Source of the DNA: an uncultured Gammaproteobacteria bacterium
GTDB lineage: Bacteria > Pseudomonadota > Gammaproteobacteria > Arenicellales > Poriferihabitantaceae
Direction of reading: 5' to 3'
Length of the DNA stretch: 18,270 bases
NCBI GenBank assembly: GCA_938021685.1
Contig: CALIFM010000076.1
Span: 1-18,270 of the forward strand
Part shown: piece by piece, positions 6,826 to 14,936 of the stretch
How the letters are laid out: the number at the start of each line of letters is the position of its first letter
How positions within the stretch are numbered: the first letter of the stretch is position 1
Position numbers and translations under genes: made by a program
The notes under the pieces: generated by a model
What the model was told of the DNA's origin: nothing
The model's input: the letters and a program-made list of their open reading frames with translations, nothing else
Databases searched by the model: none

Positions 6826-9800
6826 TTAGGCTTGCTTGCGACGAAACTGCGGACGCTTACGCTCTGTTTTGTAACGCAATCCTTCATTTATCGCGTAGCG
6901 GTTATATTCCCAAGTAATCGCATGGTTATTAATTAATCGGCGAATCTGATCAATCAGCTCTTCACTGAGCGATACTTTCCATGATTCACCCAGCTGGATC
7001 ACCCCTATTAGCCCTCCCTCTTTTTCATACTCAATCTCAATCAGCACATTGCCGCCTTTATGCGGCAACAACAATTTACGCAACTGATCAAACTGTTCTT
7101 TTTGCTGCTTACGCGCGCTAAATTTTAATTTAAGGCCAACCAACATATCTTGGCGCAGCATACTGACATCTGAAATACTCTGTGCCACCATTTGATAGCT
7201 CTCTTGTGCTTCGTCTTCTTCTAAGTCCCCTTGCACGATGAGAATCGTATCCTTAAGCAAAAATTCTTTGGTCTGCTCATAGAGATCAGAAAATACGCTG
7301 ACGTCCATTCTTGCAAAGCCATCATCAAGGCTGATAAACGCCATGCGGTCGCCGCGTTTAGTCATAATTACCCGTAAACCTACAATCATTCCTGCCACCA
7401 CGCCACTCTTCATACCGCTGCGCATATAACCCTGCTTACGGTCGGATATAGACTCGAGTTCATCACGGTAGGCATCGAATGGATGACCAGACAAATATAA
7501 ACCCAAGGTTTCACGTTCCTCACTCAAGCGTCTGGCTTCCGACCATGGCTCTGCAGATTTTACCTGCGCAATGGTTTGTTGCTGGGTGTGCCCGCCAGCG
7601 GCCAAGCCAAATAAGTCGCTCTGCCCGGCCAACGCATCTTTATTTTTTTGTTCAGCCACTTCGACGGCGTAAGGCAAATTAAGCCAAGTTTGTGCACGAT
7701 GCATACCTAAGCAATCCAAGCCACCGCAACGAACTAAGCCCTCTAAGGCGCGTTTATTAACTTTTTTTGAGTCCAAGCGTTGGCAAAAGTCATGCAGATC
7801 ATTGAAAGTACCGTTTTGCTCTCGTTCATCAATAATCGACTCAATCGCTGCTTCACCCACACCCTTAATTGCGCCTAGGCCATATAGAATCGTGGCTGGG
7901 TCAGTCGGTACAAATCGATAGCTACAAGCATTAACGTTAGGAAATTCAATTGCCAAACCAAGCTTGCGCGCATCAGCAATCAAGCTAACTACTTTATCCG
8001 TATGGTCCATATCCGCTGACAGCGTTGCAGCCATAAAAGCAGCCGGATAATGCGCCTTAAGCCACGCCGTTTGAAATGAGATTAAAGCATAGGCTGCCGA
8101 GTGCGATTTATTGAAGCCATAGCCAGCGAACTTCTCCATTAAATCAAAAATATAATTAGCATCGCTACTTTCGATGTTATTTTGCTGCGCACCTGTAACA
8201 AATATACTGCGCTGCTTCGCCATTTCTTCGGGTTTTTTCTTACCCATCGCACGGCGAAGTAGATCTGCCGCACCCAACGAATAACCGGCCAACACCTGTG
8301 CAATCTGCATCACCTGTTCTTGGTACAAGATAACACCGTAAGTTTCAGCTAAAATGGGCTCTGTCAGCGGGTGCGGGTACTCCACCCTTTGGCGACCATG
8401 TTTACGATCAACAAAGTTGCTTACCATACCCGACTCTAACGGGCCAGGACGGTATAGCGCCACTAAGGCCACCAAGTCCTCGAAGCAATCTGGCTGCATG
8501 CGTAAAATTAAATCACGCATGCCACTTGACTCCAACTGAAACACCGCGACAGTCAAGCCCTTTTTGATCAAATCAAAGGTTTTCTCATCATAAAAAGGTT
8601 GATCGGGTACCGTCACTTGCCGACCATCAGATAGCAACGAGTTTTCATTAATTAGCTTTTGCGCCCAATCAATCACTGTGAGCGTGCGCAAACCCAAAAA
8701 ATCAAACTTAACTAAACCAATATCTTCAAGGTCATCTTTGTCTAACTGGGTCACTGCTTGAGCTTCTTCGGACTCAGCAAACAAAGCGGTAAACTCGGTA
8801 AGACTTGATGGAGCTATTACTACACCACCTGCGTGCTTACCCACGTTCCTTGATAACCCCTCTAGCCGCATCGCAGTGTCGATCAGCTGCGCAGCCTCTT
8901 CATCGTCGTTATAGCGTTCCTTAAACTCAGGCTCTCGATCCATTGCCTTTTGCAAGGTCATGCCGACCTCAAAGGGAACTAGCTTAGCAATACTATCGAC
9001 ATAGCCATAAGAGTGTCCTAACACACGGCCCACATCACGAATTACCGCCTTAGCCGCCATGCTGCCGAAGGTGATAATCTGTGCCACCTGGTCTTTACCG
9101 TAGCACTCGCTCACGTACTCAATCACACGGTCGCGCCCTTCCATGCAAAAATCGATATCAAAATCGGGCATTGATACCCGCTCAGGGTTTAAAAAACGCT
9201 CGAACAGCAAACCATATTGCAAAGGGTCAAGGTCAGTAATGCCCATGGCCCAAGCCACCACTGAGCCTGCACCTGAACCTCGCCCCGGCCCAACAGGGAT
9301 GCCGTGCTCTTTTGACCAGCGAATAAAGTCCGCCACAATTAAGAAGTACCCTGGAAAGCCCATTTGATTGATGACATCCAACTCCAAATCAAGGCGTGCA
9401 AAATAATCCTCTTGACTGTACTCCATCGGCTGCTCTTCAGTCGCTAGCGCTTTAAGGCGCGCAATGCGCTCATGCAAGCCTTCGACTGAAATCGCGCGGA
9501 TTGCCTCTTCAGCCGTTTGATTGGCTGAGCCCGGGAACTTCGGCAGATAGTCCGTGCCAAATTCGAAAAACACATTGCAACGTCGCGCTATGTGCAGCGT
9601 ATTTTCAATCGCTTCAGGTATGTCACTGAACAGCTCTTGCATCTGTATGCCCGAACGCAAAAAGTTCTGCGCGGTAAAGTTTGAGCTTCGTCGCTTATCA
9701 CCAATTTGTCGACCTTCCGTGATGCATACCCTGATCTCATGCAAATCATAATCATCGCTATTAATAAATTGCACTTGATTGGTCGCCACTAGCCCTAAGC

Positions 9801-10368
9801 CGAAAGTGCTAGCTAGCTGATTAGCTGCTAACAGATATTTGCCCTCATCCTTTGCACCTAAACGCGATATTGATAAAAACAAGTCATTTGCAAACAAGGC
9901 TTGATAGGCTGCCAAACTTTGATGAGCCATACTATCGCCTGCAGTCATCATTGTGGTTAGGTGCCCTTCGCGGCTATGCAGTAAGGCAATTAATCCTTGG
10001 TGCGCCGAAGCTAACTTCGCTTGACTAATGACAGGTCGTTGTTGTTGGCGATTGTGAATAATGGCATCGCTGAGCAGTTGGCATAAATGCACATAGCCCT
10101 CGTTATTGCGCGCAAGTAAGATAAATTTATCGTGGGCATCACTATCAATGGGGTTTTGCACCCATACCTCTGCGCCTAAAATGGGTTTAATGCCTGCTGC
10201 TAAACACGCTTTATAGAATTTAACCACTGCATATAGATTACTAAGATCAGTAATCGCCAACGCTTGCATACCAAGCTGCTTGGCCGCTGCAACAGTGGGT
10301 TTTATTCGCGTTAAGCCATCACTAAGCGAATATTCCGTATGCAGGTGCAAATGAACAAACTCACTCAT
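6826..10368 (-). CDS. dnaE: DNA polymerase III subunit alpha
   Basis: Replicative polymerase of the chromosome, C-family, 1180 residues. Order: PHP domain (1-270), palm/thumb/fingers (about 280-810), helix-hairpin-helix and clamp-binding region, OB fold (about 970-1080), tau-binding C-terminus. The three catalytic aspartates are Asp402 and Asp404 in PDFDIDF and Asp556 in KFDFLG. QSDLF at 916-920 matches the internal beta-clamp motif of E. coli (920-924). The PHP domain keeps HLH near residue 8 but has lost other metal-binding histidines, so proofreading is expected from a separate DnaQ. I chose the ATG at 10368, whose A is shared with the rnhB stop (TGATG); a GTG one codon earlier (10371) is the alternative. 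Last gene of the long minus-strand operon; accA does not follow. Confidence 0.97.
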   Translation of the reverse strand: MSEFVHLHLHTEYSLSDGLTRIKPTVAAAKQLGMQALAITDLSNLYAVVKFYKACLAAGIKPILGAEVWVQNPIDSDAHDKFILLARNNEGYVHLCQLLSDAIIHNRQQQRPVISQAKLASAHQGLIALLHSREGHLTTMMTAGDSMAHQSLAAYQALFANDLFLSISRLGAKDEGKYLLAANQLASTFGLGLVATNQVQFINSDDYDLHEIRVCITEGRQIGDKRRSSNFTAQNFLRSGIQMQELFSDIPEAIENTLHIARRCNVFFEFGTDYLPKFPGSANQTAEEAIRAISVEGLHERIARLKALATEEQPMEYSQEDYFARLDLELDVINQMGFPGYFLIVADFIRWSKEHGIPVGPGRGSGAGSVVAWAMGITDLDPLQYGLLFERFLNPERVSMPDFDIDFCMEGRDRVIEYVSECYGKDQVAQIITFGSMAAKAVIRDVGRVLGHSYGYVDSIAKLVPFEVGMTLQKAMDREPEFKERYNDDEEAAQLIDTAMRLEGLSRNVGKHAGGVVIAPSSLTEFTALFAESEEAQAVTQLDKDDLEDIGLVKFDFLGLRTLTVIDWAQKLINENSLLSDGRQVTVPDQPFYDEKTFDLIKKGLTVAVFQLESSGMRDLILRMQPDCFEDLVALVALYRPGPLESGMVSNFVDRKHGRQRVEYPHPLTEPILAETYGVILYQEQVMQIAQVLAGYSLGAADLLRRAMGKKKPEEMAKQRSIFVTGAQQNNIESSDANYIFDLMEKFAGYGFNKSHSAAYALISFQTAWLKAHYPAAFMAATLSADMDHTDKVVSLIADARKLGLAIEFPNVNACSYRFVPTDPATILYGLGAIKGVGEAAIESIIDEREQNGTFNDLHDFCQRLDSKKVNKRALEGLVRCGGLDCLGMHRAQTWLNLPYAVEVAEQKNKDALAGQSDLFGLAAGGHTQQQTIAQVKSAEPWSEARRLSEERETLGLYLSGHPFDAYRDELESISDRKQGYMRSGMKSGVVAGMIVGLRVIMTKRGDRMAFISLDDGFARMDVSVFSDLYEQTKEFLLKDTILIVQGDLEEDEAQESYQMVAQSISDVSMLRQDMLVGLKLKFSARKQQKEQFDQLRKLLLPHKGGNVLIEIEYEKEGGLIGVIQLGESWKVSLSEELIDQIRRLINNHAITWEYNRYAINEGLRYKTERKRPQFRRKQA

Positions 10369-10946
10369 CACTTCATACTCAATGCTACGGGTTTAAAGCT
10401 ACGCCGGTGAACTGCGCAAGGGCCATGCGCTGCCAAGGCTTGTAAATGCATTTTAGTGGGATAGGCTTTATGCTGCGCAAAGCCATACACAGGATACTCG
10501 CTATCCAACTCCAGCAGCATGGCATCGCGTGCTTGTTTAGCTAAGATCGAGGCAGCTGAAATGGCTGGTTCGGTTAAATCACCTTTGATGATACACTGAT
10601 CAGGCATCGGTAAGTTAGGCGAACGATTACCGTCCACCAAAGCCATAGATGGCTGAAGAGACAAAGCAGCCACTGCCCGTCGCATCGCAAGTAAGCTAGC
10701 TTGCAGAATGTTTATTTGATCGATTTCAGCAGCACTAGCTTCGCCGACAGCCCAGCACACAGCTTGTTGCTTAATTTTAGTCTCCAGTTCAGCGCGCGTA
10801 GCGGCAGACAATTTTTTTGAATCCGTCAAACCTTTCAAGGTGTATTGCTGCGGTAAAATCACAGCTGCCGCTACAACTGGCCCAGCTAGCGGCCCCCTGC
10901 CCGCTTCGTCGACACCAGCAATCAACACCTCACTAGGCTGCAGCAT
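10368..10946 (-). CDS. rnhB: Ribonuclease HII
   Basis: Removes RNA from RNA-DNA hybrids, including single ribonucleotides in DNA. With the start at 10946 the protein has 192 residues, normal for the family. The active-site carboxylates are Asp13 and Glu14 in the DEAGRG motif, Asp105 in LVDGNR and Asp123 in IKGD, all offset by three from E. coli. ISAASILAK and the C-terminal HRRSFKP are further signatures. A longer frame from 10991 adds 15 residues (beginning MPIAKRP) deep inside lpxB; I reject it because family members begin only about 10-15 residues before DExGRG. The chosen start overlaps the end of lpxB by 14 nt, and the stop shares one base with the dnaE ATG, so translation is probably coupled on both sides. 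Confidence 0.95.
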   Translation of the reverse strand: MLQPSEVLIAGVDEAGRGPLAGPVVAAAVILPQQYTLKGLTDSKKLSAATRAELETKIKQQAVCWAVGEASAAEIDQINILQASLLAMRRAVAALSLQPSMALVDGNRSPNLPMPDQCIIKGDLTEPAISAASILAKQARDAMLLELDSEYPVYGFAQHKAYPTKMHLQALAAHGPCAVHRRSFKPVALSMK

Positions 10947-12075
10947 AACCAAGCAAACGTAGTGTTGCACTGGCCGCTTCGCGATTGGCATCCAAGCTTA
11001 ATTGCTTGGCAGCATTGGTGAAATCTTGCTGCGTAGTGCGTATCAAGTCAGGGTTGCTCAAGTAACGATTAAGCTCATTGGCAATGTTCTGGCCTGTCAC
11101 ATCTTCTTGAGATAGTTCTAAAACTGTAGGTTTTTCAAGCAAATGATTCGGCATTGAAAAATGTTTTACACTAGCGAACAGTTTAAACATTAAATAACTT
11201 AACCTAGACACCTTATACACCACCACCATCGGGGTACGGTGTAACAAGGCCTCTAAAGCCGCGGTGCCAGAAGCAAGCACTAGCACATCACTAGCTTGCA
11301 TCGCTCGATCAGACTCACCATCCAACAAAGTAATTGGCAGGTTTGCCTGTATGATTTGCTGCTCGTATTGCTGACGCAATTTTTCTTTAGCAAACGGTAA
11401 CACAAATTGAATAGTACTATCTTGTTGATGCAATAGTTTGGCTGCCTTCAGCATGGCGGGCAGCAACGCAGCAAATTCGCTGTTACGGCTACCCGGTAAT
11501 AAACCCACCACGGTAGCTTCTTTCAAACCTAGCACTTGATTTGCCTTAGCTTTAATTTTCTCAACATCCCCCTCTTCTACTCTACCGGCTGCAGGGTGAC
11601 CAACAAAAGTGGCCGGGATAGCATGCTGGTCATAGTACCGTTTTTCAAAAGGGAACAAGGTCAGCATGTGATCGACTGCACGCTTGATTTTATGAATGCG
11701 ATAACTGCGCCACGCCCACACCGTAGGACTAACATAATGCAATGTCTTTAAGCCTTGGCGTTTCAACTTAAGCGCTAGACCAATATTAAAATCGGGGGCA
11801 TCCACTCCAACAAACATATCTGGCTTACGCTCAACTATTTGCTGAGCTAAATTGCGGCGTAGCGCCAGAATGGGTAACAGATTTTTAAGCGCTTCGTCTA
11901 TGCCCATAACGGTAATGCGCTCCATCGGATAAAGTAATTCACAGCCAGCGGCTTGCATTTCACTGCCGCCGATGCCAAAAAATTGGCACTCTGGGTAAGT
12001 TTGTTTGATCGCTTTTATCAAGCCTGCAGCCAAGATATCCCCAGACGGTTCACCCGCAGCAATTGCAATTAACAT
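10933..12075 (-). CDS. lpxB: Lipid-A-disaccharide synthase
   Basis: GT19-family glycosyltransferase on the inner face of the inner membrane. It joins lipid X to UDP-2,3-diacylglucosamine, making the beta-1,6 disaccharide of lipid A. The 380 residues match the family length. Signatures in order: AGEPSGD near the N-terminus, MGIDEAL, GVDAPDFN, VSPTVWAWR, FPFEKRYY, FVGHP, GLLPGSR and ASGTAALEA. The start at 12075 puts AGEPSGD at residues 7-13, as expected. It lies 46 bp after lpxA, the widest gap within this part of the cluster, and overlaps rnhB by 14 nt. No base or codon anomaly was noticed. Confidence 0.97.
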   Translation of the reverse strand: MLIAIAAGEPSGDILAAGLIKAIKQTYPECQFFGIGGSEMQAAGCELLYPMERITVMGIDEALKNLLPILALRRNLAQQIVERKPDMFVGVDAPDFNIGLALKLKRQGLKTLHYVSPTVWAWRSYRIHKIKRAVDHMLTLFPFEKRYYDQHAIPATFVGHPAAGRVEEGDVEKIKAKANQVLGLKEATVVGLLPGSRNSEFAALLPAMLKAAKLLHQQDSTIQFVLPFAKEKLRQQYEQQIIQANLPITLLDGESDRAMQASDVLVLASGTAALEALLHRTPMVVVYKVSRLSYLMFKLFASVKHFSMPNHLLEKPTVLELSQEDVTGQNIANELNRYLSNPDLIRTTQQDFTNAAKQLSLDANREAASATLRLLGYAAA

Positions 12076-12121
12076 CAGTGCTTAAGCAACCCAGCTAAAT
12101 AAAGCAAAACCCTATTTATCA

Positions 12122-12895
12122 TCATCGACGAATAATACCGCGTTCGCTTTTATCTAAAAAAGTTAGCAAACATTGGATGTCTTCGTGCTGCATACCTAGA
12201 TTTTTAATAGCACCTATGGCCGTTTTGAAATCCAAATCCGAACGATATAACAGCTTATAGGCTGTTTTTAGCAAAGCAATGCGTTCATCACCAAAGCCGC
12301 GACGGCGCAGCCCTTTAGTATTGAGCCCATAAGGTTCAGCAGAATTACCTGCCGCCACAATAAACGGTGGCACATCTTGAAAGCACACCGCGCCGATGCC
12401 CGTGATGCAATGAGCCCCTACATTGCAAAACTGATGCACCAAAGAAAAGCCACCTAAAATAGCAAAATCACCCACCTCAACATGCCCAGCCAAACTAGAG
12501 CCATTAGCAAAAGTGGTGGAGTTGCCAATGATGCAATCATGCGCAACATGCACATAAGCCATAATGAAATTATCATCGCCGATGACTGTTTTTTTTGCAT
12601 GATCAGGTGTGCCGCGATTAAGCGTGATGTATTCCCTAAAAGTATTGCGGTCACCAATGATCAGCTCAGTTGGCTCTTGCTCATAGCCGCGGTGTTGCGG
12701 GTCTTCGCCAATCGAGCCAAATTGAAAAAAGTGATTCTCTTTGCCAATGTGGGTATGATTACGAATGACTACATGCGGCCCCACCACAGTGCCATCGCCG
12801 ATGGTAACGTTGTCTTCAACGATACTGAATGGGCCGATACTGACGTCTTTGCCAATTTGCGCCCCTGGATGAACGATTGCGCGTTCGTGAATCAC
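12122..12895 (-). CDS. lpxA: UDP-N-acetylglucosamine O-acyltransferase (GTG start)
   Basis: First enzyme of lipid A synthesis: transfers a 3-hydroxyacyl chain from acyl carrier protein to the 3-OH of UDP-GlcNAc. The 257-residue protein is a left-handed beta-helix of hexapeptide repeats with a helical C-terminus. Catalytic His119 sits in HVAHDC (E. coli His125). The chain-length ruler position, Gly173 in E. coli and Met169 in P. aeruginosa, is Ile167 here (AHCITGIG), which suggests an acyl chain shorter than C14. The start codon is GTG at 12893-12895; the following IHERAIVHPG aligns with the E. coli N-terminus (MIDKSAFVHP), and no nearby ATG fits. The GTG overlaps the fabZ TGA by four bases (GTGA), implying translational coupling. 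Confidence 0.96.
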   Translation of the reverse strand: MIHERAIVHPGAQIGKDVSIGPFSIVEDNVTIGDGTVVGPHVVIRNHTHIGKENHFFQFGSIGEDPQHRGYEQEPTELIIGDRNTFREYITLNRGTPDHAKKTVIGDDNFIMAYVHVAHDCIIGNSTTFANGSSLAGHVEVGDFAILGGFSLVHQFCNVGAHCITGIGAVCFQDVPPFIVAAGNSAEPYGLNTKGLRRRGFGDERIALLKTAYKLLYRSDLDFKTAIGAIKNLGMQHEDIQCLLTFLDKSERGIIRR

Positions 12896-13350
12896 GACGT
12901 GCTAATCACCTGATAGGTAAACATGATGTCAGCTTTAGCACAAGTTTCACCATCCACATGTGCTCGTACTGAGGTTTTCCAAATATTTCGCATTTTGCGA
13001 TTGAACGTGACTTCGATATGCATTTGATCACCTGGCTCAACTTGGCGCTTAAAACGCACCTTATCCGCCCCAGCAAACAAATAAATAATCTCTTCGTTTT
13101 GCTTATCTGATTGCAAACCAAGCGCTGCCAACAATGCAGCGCCTTGCGCCATCGCCTCTAGCATAAACACACCCGGAAACACAGGTCGGTGCGGGAAGTG
13201 GCCATTAAAAAATGGCTCATTCACTGTTACATTTTTAATCGCCGTTAATGACTCCTCGACGGTGTAATCCAAGACACGATCAATCAGCAGAAAAGGATAC
13301 CGATGTGGAAGGATCTTTTTAATTGCATGAATATCCAATGCTTCACTCAT
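12892..13350 (-). CDS. fabZ: 3-hydroxyacyl-ACP dehydratase FabZ
   Basis: Hot-dog-fold dehydratase of fatty-acid elongation, converting 3-hydroxyacyl-ACP to trans-2-enoyl-ACP. It competes with LpxA and LpxD for the same 3-hydroxyacyl-ACP pool, which explains its position between them. The 152 residues match the family length. HFPHRPVFPG carries catalytic His51, and MLEAMAQ carries Glu65 (E. coli His54 and Glu68). ILPHRYPFLLIDRV is the usual N-terminal signature. The ATG at 13350 follows lpxD by 26 bp with a modest TTGGA about ten bases upstream. Its stop overlaps the lpxA GTG by four bases. Confidence 0.97.
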   Translation of the reverse strand: MSEALDIHAIKKILPHRYPFLLIDRVLDYTVEESLTAIKNVTVNEPFFNGHFPHRPVFPGVFMLEAMAQGAALLAALGLQSDKQNEEIIYLFAGADKVRFKRQVEPGDQMHIEVTFNRKMRNIWKTSVRAHVDGETCAKADIMFTYQVISTS

Positions 13351-13376
13351 AGTTTAAATTCCAATTGTTATCAGTA

Positions 13377-14366
13377 TTAGCCGTTGCGGCCATTATTCTT
13401 GCGTAAATTAGCTAAAGTACGGTGCCAACGCTTAAGCGGTTGCGCAGGTATGCTCGAAGCAAATATGCCCGGCTGAGCGATAGATTTAGTGACCAAACTA
13501 TCTGCATACACTGTCACCCCATCACATATTTGCAAATGACCATCAATCGATACTCTACCAGCAATCAAACAGTTTGAGCCCACATGGGTACTGCCTGCAA
13601 TAGCAGAGCACGCTGCAATGGCTGTGCCACGCCCAATTGATACGTTATGCGCAATCTGCACTAGATTATCAATAATCACATCATCTGCAATTACAGTATC
13701 GCTCATGCTGCCCCTGTCTACGGTTGTGTTTGCCCCAATTTGAACATTATCACCAACAATTACCTGCCCAATTTGCGGCATTTTAAGCCACCCACTACTT
13801 TGCTTTACCACCTCATCGCGCACATACCCAAAGCCGTCTGCACCGATTACCGCACCCGCACTAATATGGGTATGAGCACCAATCTGGGTACCGGTATAAA
13901 TTATAACATTACTATCAATGCGCGCGTATTCACCAATGTTGGTACCTGCACCAATCTGAGCGCCACTTTGTATTTGCACCCATTCTGCTAGTGTGCATCC
14001 AGTCTCAACAACAGCATGAGGCCCTATGTAGACAGAAGATGGAACATCAACATCCCCTGCAACGCAAGCCGTTGGGTGCACACCCGAACTTGCTTGAAAC
14101 GGGTGAAAAAACTGTGCAATTTTAGCAAAAGCTAGCTGAGCATTAGCAGCAACGAGCGCATTGCCTTGGTAGTTATCTGGCACTGAAGGCGTTACGATTG
14201 CCCCTGCTTGACTGTTTGTTAATTGCTTGGCATAACGCGAGTCATGGAACGGCGCAATGCAATGCTTATCTGCTTTATCCAGTGCAGCAATTGCGGTAAT
14301 AGGTAACTGGTCATCACCTATGACTTGCCCATCGCATAATGCCGCTAATTGCGCAAGTGTGGCCAT
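13377..14366 (-). CDS. lpxD: UDP-3-O-(3-hydroxyacyl)glucosamine N-acyltransferase
   Basis: Third enzyme of lipid A synthesis; adds the N-linked 3-hydroxyacyl chain from acyl carrier protein to the 2-amino group. The 329 residues comprise an N-terminal uridine-binding domain (1-95), a left-handed beta-helix of hexapeptide repeats (about 96-300) and a C-terminal helix (RWHRTLANLRK). Catalytic His240 is in VQIAHNV (E. coli His239). GADGFGY and KMPQIG are further family motifs, as is GANTTVDRG. The ATG at 14366 is preceded by AGAGG, a good Shine-Dalgarno sequence but with a short three-base gap. It starts 23 bp after skp, the standard arrangement. Confidence 0.97.
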   Translation of the reverse strand: MATLAQLAALCDGQVIGDDQLPITAIAALDKADKHCIAPFHDSRYAKQLTNSQAGAIVTPSVPDNYQGNALVAANAQLAFAKIAQFFHPFQASSGVHPTACVAGDVDVPSSVYIGPHAVVETGCTLAEWVQIQSGAQIGAGTNIGEYARIDSNVIIYTGTQIGAHTHISAGAVIGADGFGYVRDEVVKQSSGWLKMPQIGQVIVGDNVQIGANTTVDRGSMSDTVIADDVIIDNLVQIAHNVSIGRGTAIAACSAIAGSTHVGSNCLIAGRVSIDGHLQICDGVTVYADSLVTKSIAQPGIFASSIPAQPLKRWHRTLANLRKNNGRNG

Positions 14367-14389
14367 TTGCCTCTTGATCTTGTTAAAAC

Positions 14390-14902
14390 TTAGTTCTTGA
14401 ATTTTTTGCTTAGATGATCCAGCACTTTTTGGGTGATATCCATTTCTGGCTTAAACCACACCGCTTGCTGAAAAACAATATCATAGCCATCGGCCTGCGC
14501 CACTTCGATTACGGCAGCTGTTACAATTTTTTGCAGCTGGGCTAGCTCTTCATTTCGACGTAAATTAAAGTCTTCATTCAATTCGCGTTGCTCTCGCTGC
14601 AATTGCCGTTGTAGCTCGGCCAGCTGCCGGTTGTTTTCTGCTTTTTCTGCGTCCGATAGCACTAAGTTATTTTTAATCGTTTCTTGTTCCAAAGCTAAAG
14701 CCTTATCACGCAACACTAATAAATTTTTTTCGCGCGCGCTGAACTCACTTTCCAGCTTTTTTAAAGAAGCTTTACCTTGCGGTGCAGTTTCTACCAGCTT
14801 TACCGCGTTGACATAACCAATCTTCTCGGCTTGCGCAGGGCCCATCAATATAAACAAGGCGGCACTTGCGTAAAACAGCTTCTTAAACATAGAACTAATC
14901 AT
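14390..14902 (-). CDS. skp: Periplasmic chaperone Skp/OmpH
   Basis: Holds unfolded outer-membrane proteins in the periplasm and delivers them to the Bam complex. The 170-residue precursor has a signal peptide with a PAQA|EK site after residue 25, a short beta strand IGYVNAVKL, then a long charged coiled coil (about 42-125) rich in Gln, Glu, Leu and Arg, which forms the tentacles of the trimer. It ends with the conserved region ADGYDIVFQQ. An alternative start at Met5 (14890) would give MFKKLFY, a more usual signal-peptide start; neither has a clear Shine-Dalgarno. It lies 34 bp after bamA, its functional partner. Confidence 0.93.
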   Translation of the reverse strand: MISSMFKKLFYASAALFILMGPAQAEKIGYVNAVKLVETAPQGKASLKKLESEFSAREKNLLVLRDKALALEQETIKNNLVLSDAEKAENNRQLAELQRQLQREQRELNEDFNLRRNEELAQLQKIVTAAVIEVAQADGYDIVFQQAVWFKPEMDITQKVLDHLSKKFKN

Positions 14903-14936
14903 TATAGTATCGAACCGATGTAATATTTTATGATCT

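Noticed and set aside
10947..10991. Longer rnhB start adding 15 residues
   Set aside because: It would extend the lpxB overlap to 59 nt and place DExGRG unusually far from the N-terminus; the inner ATG fits the family.
12482..12913. A 143-codon plus-strand frame opposite lpxA
   Set aside because: Wholly antisense to the well-conserved lpxA/fabZ junction; no ribosome site or domain.
14901..14906. TATAAT over the skp start codon as an internal promoter
   Set aside because: No -35-like hexamer at 16-18 bp; the match includes the ATG itself and is probably chance.
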